From NCBI GenBank assembly GCA_036785705.1, contig JAWUZG010000084.1, positions 8,197,501 through 8,261,500 of the forward strand: a stretch of DNA of 64,000 bases, in the 5' to 3' direction. Origin of the DNA: Acanthornis magna. Lineage: Eukaryota; Chordata; Aves; Passeriformes; Acanthizidae. Numbering within the stretch: position 1 is the stretch's first letter; each line of letters starts with the position of its first letter. Shown in pieces: positions 35,313 through 47,658 of this stretch. The translations under genes and the position numbers were made by a program. The notes beneath the pieces are model-generated. The model had not been told where the DNA came from and did no database searches. It saw only the letters and a list, made by a program, of their open reading frames with translations.

Positions 35313-38300
35313 TTAAAAAGACAGGGAAAAATTGAAGACTAAGCTGGTTATCAGTCACAATGAAGAGGTCCACGCATGGGGCTAAAAGACTTATTCGAGT
35401 ACAAAATAGGGAAAGAATCTGAGCACTTTTGCATCTGAGCTTTTTAACTGTAATGATCTAAGAAGAATTAAATCCTCCTTTTATTTCAGTACTAAAATGG
35501 TTATCCTGTGGTATTTTAAGGTCATAAAAACCAAGTGATAATTCTCTGCATATGGTTTGAAAACTTCACGAGAGTGAGGCACAAGTTGAAAGTCAGTTTT
35601 GCCAGGCTGTTGACTCCTGCAGCAAATGCACATTGTGTTATGCAACAGTGGCACCCAGTGGAGGCTGGGATTACAGCAAAGTTTGTGCTGCTGCTGGGTA
35701 AGGCCTGCCTGAATCTAGCCCATGTGTAGGAAGGCAGCAGAGGATTTGTGAAGACAGGTTTATGAGGACCAAAGCTATGCACCACTGAAGCATCCTCCTA
35801 AATCAAGGCAAGCCATGCCAAACAGGCTTTTAATCCGAAAACTTTGGACTCTCTTCTCTATTCACAACAAACTGGATAGTGTGAGAACTGTTTTCCTACA
35901 GGATAGATCCTCTGCTTTAACTGCATTAATTTAAAAAAAATTTAAAAATCCTTAAGCAACATTTAATGCAAGAGCATCCTGGGGAGCGGGAAAAAAAATG
36001 CCTTCTACACCTGCTGTCCTGAAAGTGCTGTCTGGATGGACTATCAGATTTCTCTAAAGAATGTATTATTTACTGCGGGGTGCTCAGCATACTGCTCCAT
36101 GGGGAATGATGCTATCTGTACTTGTCATCTTCTGTTTATTGCTTTCTCAGGCATCATGTATTGCAAATAGTTTTGATGAACAGGGATTTGGGGATAACTG
36201 ACATGTAGTGCTAAAGAGAATGGAATGAATTAGAATAATATTCCTGCATGCAAGGTGCTATTGAGCTCAGGTTTCAGTTCCTGTTGTATGTAGGCCTACT
36301 CATAATGCCACAAAAATGTGGTGAATGAGAACGATGATCTGAGTTCCTAGAAAATGTCCATCCTTAACTGCTTTAACACTCTCTGCCCTCTGTATTTATT
36401 TTAGCGTTTCATTATAAGTGCCGGATGCTTTGGCATTTTGGCCATGCTGGAATTATTCTAGATTGGCAAAGAGAGGCTGGATGCAGAAAAATATCTTCCA
36501 GGACTTTCTGTTCAGGTTATTATTTAGTGTGAGAAATATTCAGTTTCTGGAGAAATTACAGTTTATTTGAAAGATAGGAGGTAGCGTTATTTTAATGGCA
36601 TATATCCATGTATTATGTGGCTGTAGGTAAGTAAGTTTTTAGCTTCCTTTTATAGCAAAGGGTTGAGAGGGAAATTAAGTCACTGAGCAGTGAGAATCTG
36701 TCTCAAATCTGTAATGTGAACTTCATGGCTGATCTAAGCATGATGTTGTACTACTATCTAGGCTGAGGAAGGAATTACAATGAAAGAGCAGGGAAAAAAA
36801 ACTGTTAAAATAGATTAGCAATTCATTTTTGAGCAAGATACTTGATTTGTTCTGAGCAAAATAATTAAAAAGCATAAGTCACCTTTTTGTTACTAAAGAT
36901 TGCTCCCATTTCATCCTGTATCCTGGAAGAAGAACTGGGTTACAAGTCACAGGGTCTCACCTAGGAAATATTCATGGGTGAAGCCACATGACTGACTTCC
37001 TGCTCCTGTTAGCAGAATTTATTTATGTGTTTAAAGGCTGTGACAAATTGCTTTTCTCCTCCCTCAGAAGAGGATTTTTGATGATTTGTGCCCCAGGGAA
37101 CTGACAGTGTTTGAATTTTCCAGCCCATGGACTTCTGTGTGGCTGTGTCAGATGAGGCTGAGAAACACACCCTGCTCCTTTATTGTACCAGCTTTGCCAT
37201 TGTGTTGCACATGATATTGATATTACTCTGAGTAAAAATTCTGTGCTTGCTGTTCTCCTTTGGTTCATCTTCCCTTTAGGCTTCTTTAAACATGAAATAA
37301 TGCATTTGCATCTAATTTTTGGCACATTTCTCTGCTAGGAGAATTTCTGTCTTGTATGAACCAGTAAAAATGAAGCATTTGCCACAAAATGAAGAAGGTA
37401 AGGCACTTAGGACCTAGGGCGTTGGAGAAGACATTAGGACAGAGAAGTTCAATTAATCAGACCAAGACTTCCAGTCTCCCAAAAAGGACAGGTAATTGAG
37501 ACATGCTCATGTAATTACAATTGATTTTTTTGTAGAGAAAAAAACCCAAAAAGACAAAGTATGACAATTGCTGAAAGTGGTAATGGAAAAGGAAGTAATT
37601 TTAAGTAGACATGACACTGGCTTTTTTTCCTTCTTTTTTTTTTTTTTTTAATTGCAGGTATTAGGAAAAATCAAAGTCACGGACAAAACCCCAATGATTC
37701 TAACTGTTGTACGTACATTCATACAGTTGCTTCAAAATCTGACAATTCTATAAATATTTTGAAAACAAAAGCCCACAAGTTCAATGCAAAAGCTATTATT
37801 TAGGTTTTTATACAGAACTTTAGAGCAGATGTTGTGAACAGAACATCCAAGGCAGTCTGAGAGTATTCATAAATGTAAGGACCTGTAGCGACATTTAGGA
37901 CAGTATGGGATATGGAACAGTTCTTACCTTCACTGGGTTTATGTGTAAGGACATATATTGATGGCTCCTAATTTCACTGAAGAATGCTAAGATTTCAATT
38001 TGTCATACAATTAATATGCCTGAATTGCAAGACACTTTTCACACATTTTGGGTGATACCAAGCCTGAGGCATGGTCTTTGTTTGTGGCATGTCAAAGAGA
38101 CAGCAGATCTTAGCACACCAGAGACTCAGTTCAGGACAGTTTTGAATGATCTTTGCTAGTGTATCTCTTCCTCTTATGTAGAGAGCAGAAGGAAACATGT
38201 AAGAGAAATTGGCCAGAATTTTTTTTTTGGAGGCTGCTAATCTAGTGATAAGCAGTATGCAGGATATTTCAAAAAGTTATTTGCACTGATCATTCTTTTT

Positions 38301-39310
38301 TTCCCCTCCAGCATCCTTGCTGGTTTTGAATTTGGTATAATTTCTTTATGTTGGATCTTGTTTTGTATGGTTTATTTTCCTCATCAGACATCAGTCAGAG
38401 TAAATTTCAAAAAATATGCTGAATTCATCTTTGGTAAAAAATAGTGGGAGAGACATAGCACAGACTTGGCAGTGGCTTTTCCTTAGCAATGGCTACCTTT
38501 CCTTACAGTGGCAGTTTGGGCTTGTTACACTTTTCAAAGGGTGAGAAGAATGTGACCTGGACTCTGCCTGCTGCCCAGTTGGACATATTTGTATACTCTG
38601 ATGGGTGATGATTATATAAATGACATGTCCATGGTTTTTTCTTCCTTTTGTTCTTTGCTGGCTGTAGAGCTGAAATATTGTAAAAATATTTGTCAGCTGT
38701 AGACCTGCAGTGGGTCTGCTTCTGTTCTTTATGGACTGGCAGGTGGCAGAATGCAGCTTGGTCATGCAAAATTTCTAGTCCAGGCTTGAGCTTCACGGAT
38801 CTGGAGGATTCAATTGTTCTGGAATATGGAATGAGAGCTTTTACTGCTTATATGAAGTGAGCCTTGAGTGTTATTGGGGAACTCTAATAATTAGTACTTT
38901 CTAGTTGTTGCATTTCTTCTGTCATAACAACCCTTGTGTTTTCTAAGAGTGAGCAAACTGGCTTATGGATGAGGACAATGTTAGAAAAACAGGCAGTGAC
39001 TGGGTGACAGCATCAGAGCAGTATTTGGGGCTTTCCTAAATAACATATTAGTTTTATCACATCTGTGCAGCTAAAATATGGCAAATCGAGGTTTTATCTT
39101 TGCTGTAACATAGCACTTACACATTTATCTATCTAAAATACCTGGAGAAGATCCTGGGCTATTGAAGCTGGCATCTGCTTATTAGGTGCATTCAATGCCA
39201 GTCAGTTCTGACCTTTTTTCTGATGTGAGATCAGCTTATGAAAGTAAGTCTGGCTTGCAAATATGATTTTGAATGCAGGTTGGAACTGCCCCTGTATCAA
39301 AGCTCTGTGT

Positions 39311-39350
39311 TGTACTTATCCTTGGAAATTTTTGTGTACTTATCCTTGGA
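39311..39350. repeat. Two-copy tandem duplication, period 24
   Basis: TGTACTTATCCTTGGA at 39311-39326 is repeated exactly at 39335-39350. Confidence 0.85.
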
Positions 39351-42300
39351 TTTTCCTATGTTGGAAGAATAATTTCTATTGAAAGTGCAACCAAATTTGT
39401 GGGTTTGTTCCTTCTAGTTCAAACACTAGCTTAACTTTAAATACTTATGTTTATTATCCTTCATAAGACTGCTTCTTTACGTGGAGACCTGTGGAGGCAG
39501 CAAAGAATATTGAGTAGAAAAAAAAAATCAAAATTCAGCTTGTAAAAATATTCAATTTTCTCAGCATCTTAGGACTATTCTTATTTCTTCTAATATAGAA
39601 TCAATGTAACAACTGTATTTGACCAGAGAGCAGTACTGCAAGGTGCTAATGGAGAGAAAAACATCTGAGATCACTTTACTTGATGAGTCCTGGTAGACCC
39701 CTGATTGCTCATAAAGACTGTATGCAAACAGCTGATCTTAAACTTGAATTTCTTAGGCTTAAAGCAATTCTGAAATTATTTTATTGCCACTGCAGTCATA
39801 GAAATAAATCTGTGTTTGTAGGAGACCAAAGGAGATTTATCTAACTGTCAGGAGAGGAATCTTAGGACCAAGTAACTTGAGTCTGCTGTAGCCAATAAAG
39901 TTCTATCAATTTTCACCAGATGAAAACTGCTCCCTTTTCACTTTTTTTGGAAATTTTTGTTTAAATAAGGGTCGCAATTTCCTCTGTTGTTATTGCAACA
40001 CAAATGGACTCTTATTGAGCTGCTCACTAAAAGTTTTATAGCTAAAGTAGTGTGAGTGTTTTCATTATAAATGGGTATCATAAAACTCTATAACTTGCTT
40101 GTAAAAATTCTCTGCCAATAAAAACCTGGCACATCCAAGGTTGGTTCTGGAGCTAATTTATTTAAAATAATTTATTAAAATAATTGAACAGCCATTGTGA
40201 AGTAATGAATGTAGCAAACAATTCTATTAATGCCTGGTGCCTCATAGTGCTGTCCCTAAAAGCAGCAAAAATTTTGGGAAGGGAAACATGGGTGAAGCAC
40301 TGAGTCAGTTTTGGTAACTATGTGAATTTAGACACAAAAACATTTTTCAGAGCAAATTACCGTATATATTTAATATATTATATTATGTGTATGTCCTACT
40401 ATTATAGTGCATTTAATTAGTGTACATATTCAAATATTGCAGAAAACTTGCATTTCAGAGACTGGATGTTTTTTAGGCTAAACTGACTGACACCATTGAA
40501 ATGAGAAATATTTGCAGGAAAATTGTTTGCATAAGGATCTTTTTCTTACATGCATTTGCAAAATCTCATATTTAATGTATAAAAAAATAGATATATCCTA
40601 TGAAATATCCATTGATCAAGCACATTCTCTACCTCTCTCGTGTAACTCTACTCTCTGCTATGATATAATTTGAGAATAGACTAGGTTTTGTTTGTGTGTA
40701 AGTCATGGTATAATGGTATACACCTGGTCAAGGATTTTAATTTGATGAGAGAACTTGTATGTGAAAATACAGTAATAATAACAGGGATTATTAGGATTAT
40801 TAATTCAATCTTTAGCATAATTAAGTTAAGGTTTCAAAGTATTGACTTGAAAAAATCCCAAATTTTAGCAGGAAGATTATCAGATACATTTCCTGAGAGA
40901 GGAAGGACAGTATGAAGAGTTTGATTAGGTGATAATGACTGGCTGTGACCTCCATGCTGCTCTTTTAGGATAGAGACCCTTTCTTATTATTGGAATAGAA
41001 TAAGAGGGTCCTCTAAAAATGTGGTGTGCATGGGATTTTTTTTTTTTTTATGAAGAGGTACACTAAGAGACACTTCTTGAAAATAAAATCCATGGTGTCA
41101 CACCAAAACCTAAATGACACAAAGTAATCAAACATGTTGAAAGAGTGTCCTTGTTTTTAAATGCCAGGCACCAGGTGTTGGAGAATATGCCCTCACGCAA
41201 TGAAGTGCCTATGACATTATTTATTTAAAAGTAGATGATTGGAGCATGTTTTTTTCAGGGAGCACATCTCATTTTCTGGAGTGCCCTGCTATGCATAACC
41301 CTGGAGCCCCTGCTTGTTTATAGGAATAGTTGAGGTGGGTATTTTTCTTTTTCTCAGACTATGGTCCCCCAGGGTAAATAAAAATGAGGGCTATGTGAAA
41401 ATGACTAATGTATGGTCTTTCCTTAATTCAGACTTCAGGTCCCAATAGCTTGTTCAGGATTCTTGTACAACGCTTGACAGTTCCTCTCATCTTGTTGACA
41501 AGTCCTTTTTTGGGTCTGTGTGGCTTCATTTTAATGGATTTCAGACCCCAAAATATAATGTATAAAGCCTTATCCATTATTTAAAAGAAACAAGCATGTA
41601 TTTTCTGGAATTTGTAATGCAGATGCAGATACCAAGAAAACCTTACAAATAGCAGTAAATTCTTGCAGCTTAAAAACAAGCCAGTATATCCAGCCCTGCA
41701 AAATATAGGGCAAAAGAACCTGAGAAACATTTGGTGTCATGTGTCACATAACTTTAAGAATTAAATCTTCCTCATATGTGAGCATAAGTAGTTCTTCCCT
41801 ATTCTTTCAGGGTTCTGACACTACATATAACATAGTTATTATTGTGATTGCTTGACAGAATAGGAGAAACAGAATGTAGCCCATGTTGAGCACAAGGGTC
41901 ATTGCAAATGTTTTTTTTTTCTCCCTCCAAGCCACCATACTAATTTTTGATCAGTGGTTTTCCTTCTATGTTCTCAATGCATCTCAACTCAGTGAACACC
42001 AGCAGTGGCTAAGTAGAAGCACCTGTACTACAGATGGCTTCTACATACCTGCAAGTGAATTCCTTTTGCAGTCTCTTCTCCTGCCCTTTGTAGCCACCCA
42101 GTGTTTATCCTGTAGGAATTGAGGGATATCGTACTGGACGAATAAATCAGGAATGCTGAGTTTATCCTTGGGTGTTTCACTTCTGTTTGTAGAGAGTAGT
42201 TGGAAGCAATGTAAGCTGTGATTTATGGTAGTGGGAATATGTGAGTTGCTAGGCTAATAGTGCAGTGCCTGGTTTCTTTTATCAATCACAGAAATACTTT

Positions 42301-45300
42301 AAAAGACTGTCTTATCCTTCATATCAGTCCTCAATATTGCGGGAGTTCAAAGCCAGCTATTCCCTTATCCTTGAAGCAAAGACAAGGGAGAAGTCTGGAT
42401 ATCAATCTTAATGACTTTGTCCATCCTTTCTGTAAAATGACTTATTCTCTATTATCTCTTTGACAAACAATTGTACTTTTTATCTGCAACAAGTTTAAAA
42501 CATCTCTGAGTGTTGAGGAACATGAATTCTGAGGTGCAGGACTGCTTCCTCTTGGTTTCCTAGGGAGCAGAGGTTTGCATACGATTTATCTTTTGACTCA
42601 TAGTCAGCCCAGAGTTAGGAACTTCTTATTTCATCTTTCTCTGCAGTTTGTTTCTCCCTGCAACATGGATGTGAGGTTGCTACTCAGACATTGCCACTTT
42701 TAATGCATCCTTCAAGTTGATACAGCCAAATATATTTTTTCTTATGCCATATAACAATATTCGTCATATAAATCAGATCTACTTTAGACTTCTCCTTGAT
42801 GGATAAACATCAGGAAGAGCAAATACCTCTGCATCAGTTTGACGACATCTGAAGGAGGGAAGTTTTAAAGGGAAGCTGTAGTCAAAGTTGCTTCAAACTA
42901 AAGCATAACTCATAGCCAGTTTAGATACAAAGCTAAAGTTATTGACAGAAGTTTTAAAGCTACTGAGTTGGGAGCTGTTCAACCTTTATTCAACCCCACA
43001 TTATTCTGTGGTGTACACACCAGTGCGTATAAATTAGGTGCAATGGCCACTGTTGTACTGCATTAGCTATAAAAATCATTGCAGTTTTATTCACTGTCAC
43101 TGCTGCTGCCATGGAATTTCTGTAGCTGTTTGGATTACTTAGGGTTTTATTTGGGGACGTTTCAATTGCATTATTTTGTTGCTATATCATCCCTTTTTCA
43201 AAACAGCTGACCAAATGTTCATCTGGTACTAATCAGCATCATCCTCAGCTAGTGGAACTAAGGCAGTTTTTGTTTGCAGAATACTTGCAATGAAACTGCT
43301 CAAAAGTAAAAGATCATTACGTGAAAGGTAGAATAATTTTGTCCTTTCCCCTTCCTTTCTCTTAATGTAGAAATTAAGCAAGACCTGTCTTCTAACGGAC
43401 AGAATAAGTAACAGAACTTTACATAGGGTATGCCTCAGCCTTAATGATAAGAAGTTCATAAAAATAACTTATATGGGTTCATCAAAATAATGGTATATGG
43501 GATTTGCTGGATGAATATGATAATCCACCCTCCCTGCCTTCTTTCCCTGTCACCCTCTTCCTTGTCCTATAAATTTTGATCTGTTTGGGTTTTTATCTAC
43601 CCATATTTATTTGGTTTGCCCTGCTAATGTTCATGTCTTCACCTACATAGTTAACCTGTCCTAGCTTCAGGTAGGAGGTGCTATTACACAGCATGTGTGA
43701 AAGGATAGAACACTCACAGCTCTGATCTATCAGTTCTTGACTGCTGGATGCAGCTTCTGCTTTTGAAATTCTCCTCCGGGAAGATTGAGCCTGTTTAATG
43801 GATGATCTCCTTTGGGATATTGTTTCCACATTTGCTGTCTTTTATCTGGATCTCAACATCTCCTTTCTATTCTTCTGTAAAACGGCTTTGGTATCTGCTG
43901 GTGCTTCTAACCGGAAGCACCCAGATCCAGTCTGATAGTGTTATCCATGGATTTGACAGTGGGAAAACAGCTGATGGCCTGTAAGACTTTCCAATCTCAA
44001 TAAATGACTCTGGATAACAATTTAGAGTCGGCAAAAAAAGTTGTGAGGAAATTTACCAGTATGTAGAGGTCATCTGACTGTTACATGAGAAAACAAGAAT
44101 GTTAGGGAAAGTCATCCTATGAGAAAAGGTCTTCAGCAGCATTTTATACAAATGAATGTAGACATTACTAAAAGGAAGGCAATGTCCTGTTCCCAGAGTG
44201 GCATGGAAAGCCTGCCTTGGACTTCCTTGTGGAAAGTGCAGAGTTAAGACTGCTGTTGCATGTAATATTTCAAATCATGAAGTTATTAATTCATCCCAAG
44301 TTCTGTATTGGTATCTTTAAGAGATGCCTAGTTTTATTTAACATTTTTCGGAGTAAGGACAGGTATACTGAAGAAAGAAGACTCTTGCCCCAGAACTCAT
44401 TCATTCCTGTTGTAGAAAAAAGAATTATTTCCTTTCAGAAGACTTGATCTATGCAGTAACATGGTCACACATTTATTTTGTCACTTGGATTAAGTTTCTA
44501 CAACAGGGCTATGCTCATAAGGATGTAAGTTCCTGGCATTTTTCCAGTTATCAATACTGAAATATTAGTGATCAAGCATTTACTGAACACCATTCCTCAA
44601 ATGCAGGGGCTCCACAGCATCTTGTTGCATTCATGGAATTCATTTGTTTGCATTATCTGGCTAACTGGTTCTTTTGTATTGCCAAGGTGATGAACAGGTT
44701 TGACATTTAGCTGATTACTTCACCAAAATTAAACAGAAAACAGGGCAGCCATCCAAAGTTCCTTTCAGTGTGAAACCTAATTATAAAAATGCTTTGAGCA
44801 GCAATTTCTTTTTGGATGTTAAAGTGCTTTTATTAGATTGTTCCCCTGTCATTTTAAAATTTATTGCTAGACACTTATAAATGGGGTTGCCTGCTGAAGT
44901 AGAATTATTTTATTTTCTGTATTTAATATGGGAGGAAAAAGTGTATGGAGCAAATTTTAGGCTAATTTTTTTAGTATTTTGCATTTTTCTTAATTGGAAA
45001 GAGAATAACTTCCATAGAACCAAAATATGTAATTTTTCTTTGTGTTGAATAAAATCACATTTGCTTTTTCTTTTTTCACTATTCAGCAACTCACAATTTC
45101 CGAAAACTATTACTTAGCAAATAATGAAATCAAATATATGATTTAATAGTTGAATACAACCCTGTATTGTTAGAAACTTGAATTATTAATGTAGATTTAA
45201 ACAATCAGTGGTGATGGAAAAATCTAAACAGGAATTTGTACCTGTCTTACATAAGCCATTATCTGCTCTCAAACTGCATAAAAGTACTCTTAAGTCATTT

Positions 45301-46257
45301 TATCAAGGTCATTGAATATGAGTTGGCCAAGTGAATTTTAACCAGCAAATTTTGAGCTGAAGACTGCAGAGGATCTTAGGAGAAGTTTCTTGTGAAGTAT
45401 TTTTTTAATGTCTTGGAATATGTTTAACTTTTTATACTGCCTGTTGTTATTAACATCCTTTGGACCCCAGACAAGGTGTGATCTGTGGAGATTTCAAGGT
45501 GACAAAATTGTGGGGTTTTGCATATGATATTGTCTAGCACACTTTGGGTACTAAATCATCTTGTGAGGACATATATTAATTCTTGACACTGAGATCTATT
45601 AATATACCTTGAAGCCCAGTGAATTATATGAATCTGCTGTTTCAAGCTGTAGAATTCTGCCATAACTAGGAGGAAATATTTTGCTGTAGGTAGATTAATG
45701 TTGAAAGCTTGTCAAGAAAAAGTTTAATGTTGAAAATTTATTCTTTCTCTTTTTGCCAGTACTAGAGCATCTACAATAAATACCATTTGTGACCTGAGGA
45801 AAAATAAAGATATAATGTCTTTTATATTTATCTGTGTTTTAGAGTTTCAATGATATAGTCTATTCCCTATTAAAAACTATGTCCCAGTGAATAATCTTAC
45901 AGAGCGTAATTTTTTCTTCCCTATATCTGAGAGTTTTTCTTATAAAATACAATAAATGACAGTGCTTATCGAATAATTTAATTCATGCCCATTGCAGGAT
46001 AAGTAATTAAGATAACATTCTGTATTAATAAATAACAAAAATGAGAATAAGAGATTTGCTAAATACCATTTCTGAAGATAATGATTAGCACTTAACAGGA
46101 ATGTTCTGAGGAAGCTTTGAGTTGACAGAGAAGGCAGTCTGAACAACAGAGCTAAGAGAGTCTTAGTGGGTGTACAACACAAATGTGGGTTTGGTTTTTG
46201 TTTGAGTGTTGAAACATATTTCACTACGAAGCCTTCAAACCTCTTCTTTGTATATAT

Positions 46258-46634
46258 AAAGCGTCCAGAGCTGGGGGCGTTTAGCCTGGAGAAAAGGAGG
46301 CTCAGGGGTGACCTAATTGCTCTCTACACATCCCAGAAAGGAGAATGCAGCAAGGTGGGAGTCGGCCTCTTCTCCCAGGCAGCCAGTGACAAGGCAAGAG
46401 GAAATGGCCTCATGCTGCACCAGGGATGGTTCAGGTTGGACATCAGGAAGAATTTCTTCATGAAAAGGACTGTCAAGCATTAGAATGTACTGCCCAGGGA
46501 GGTGGTGGAATCACCATCCCTGGAGGTGTTCAAGAGATAACTGGACATGGCACTGGTTGACAAGGTGGCGTTGGGTCATAAGCTGGACTCCATGACCTTG
46601 GACGTCTTTTACAACCTAAATGATTCTATGTTCT
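46258..46634 (+). mobile_element. CR1 LINE 3' fragment, about 380 bp
   Basis: TTTAGCCTGGAGAAAAGGAG, GGTTCAGGTTGGACATCAGG, AGAATTTCTTCATGAAAAGG and CACCATCCCTGGAGGTGTTC, ending AACCTAAATGATTCTATG, give the avian CR1 3' region in + orientation. The open frame across it (46166-46483) is an artefact of the repeat. Confidence 0.93.
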
Positions 46635-47486
46635 AACCACTTGCTTGTCAACATGATAAATTATTCAGGGCTGTGTTAAATGGGGAGAAACACATCGCTC
46701 TTAATTTGAAAGTTCACAGATTATGTGCCTTTTCTCAGAGAACATTCCCTTGCTGTGTTTGGTTGCTAACAATGACCCTAATGGATTGTGCTCCGTTGCT
46801 CTTTCATTGTGTCAGTGGGTCTCCTACAATCTAAACTAATATGTGTGTATATGATCTGTCTGCCTGAACTCTGTAAGAACACTTCAAACACTCTAATAGC
46901 ATAAACCTACGTAATTCCTAATTTTTCTGTTTCCCTTTGAATTAAGCAAGGGATATGTGGACCTGGCTTTATGGTAAATGCTCTGCGAGCTCATCAGGAA
47001 GAGTTTGTCCAGGGTCATCTTAATGGTATTCTTTTTGATCCTGTCTTGGCTTTGTGACAATTTCAGAGAAAAGTGGCAAAAAAGAGATGCCTGTTTAGAG
47101 CTTAGTGCACACTCATGTTTGAGTCTTGCAGAGCTCATATGAGGCTGTGGCATAGTAGTAATTAATATTTGCTTGCCAGAGCTTGTTTTTTGATTCATAT
47201 CTAACTTTAGATATCAGAAAAGACTTTGTTTGACCAGAATTGATTTCACAGAAACATTAAGGGATAAGGAACTGCAAGACTTTTGGCAGGTCAACAAACT
47301 TGTATGCTGAACTAATTTGTATTTGCTAAACTGAAACTTCCTGCGTCATAAATGCCACCAAGTTTAAATTATTTTTGGAAATAACTTGAGTCGTTTAGTC
47401 ACTGCCAAGAAAAGATGGAAAACCGTCCTTGGTTGCAAAAGTACTTCCTACAGTATTTCTAACTTCTACGTATTGCTTTTCCATAG

Positions 47487-47658
47487 GTTGATGGAATATT
47501 GTGCCTGGCTGACATCCTCACTGATAACGGCCATTCTGAAGCTACTCATGCAGAAGCAGCAGCAGTAATTGCCCAGATCACATCTCCACACCTCACGTTC
47601 ACTCAGCATCTCAGCAGCTTTCTGGAAAATATGGAAGAAATTGTGACAGCACTTGTCA
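47487..47658 (+). CDS. INSC: INSC exon, residues 255-311 plus one base
   Basis: The acceptor TATTGCTTTTCCATAG ends at 47486 and the donor is GTCA|GTAAGT, an excellent U1 match. The 172 nt encode VDGILCLADILTDNGHSEA, THAEAAAVIAQITSPHLTF and TQHLSSFLENMEEIVTALV plus the first base of a Lys codon. ADILTD...E.T..EAAAV.AQ.TSPHL is a near-invariant INSC armadillo block. The exon follows the largest intron of the window, in phase 0 with the previous AAG codon. A CR1 fragment ends about 850 bp upstream and does not touch the splice signals. Confidence 0.95.

Larger units (their letters stand above)
21906..47486 (+). other. INSC: INSC large intron, 25,581 bp
   Basis: It starts GTAGGA and ends GCTTTTCCATAG. 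No exon or second gene was found on either strand. It holds a possible ancient repeat near 22835-22905, CR1 at 26110-26337, a hairpin at 29305-29368, (AAT)n at 30381-30407, AT-rich low complexity at 34680-34825, a CR1 tail on the minus strand at 35243-35312, a 24-bp tandem duplication at 39311-39350 and CR1 at 46258-46634. The rest is AT-rich, with nothing else identifiable. Confidence 0.85.

Noticed and set aside
46166..46483. 105-codon plus-strand open frame
   Set aside because: It lies mostly inside a CR1 3' fragment.
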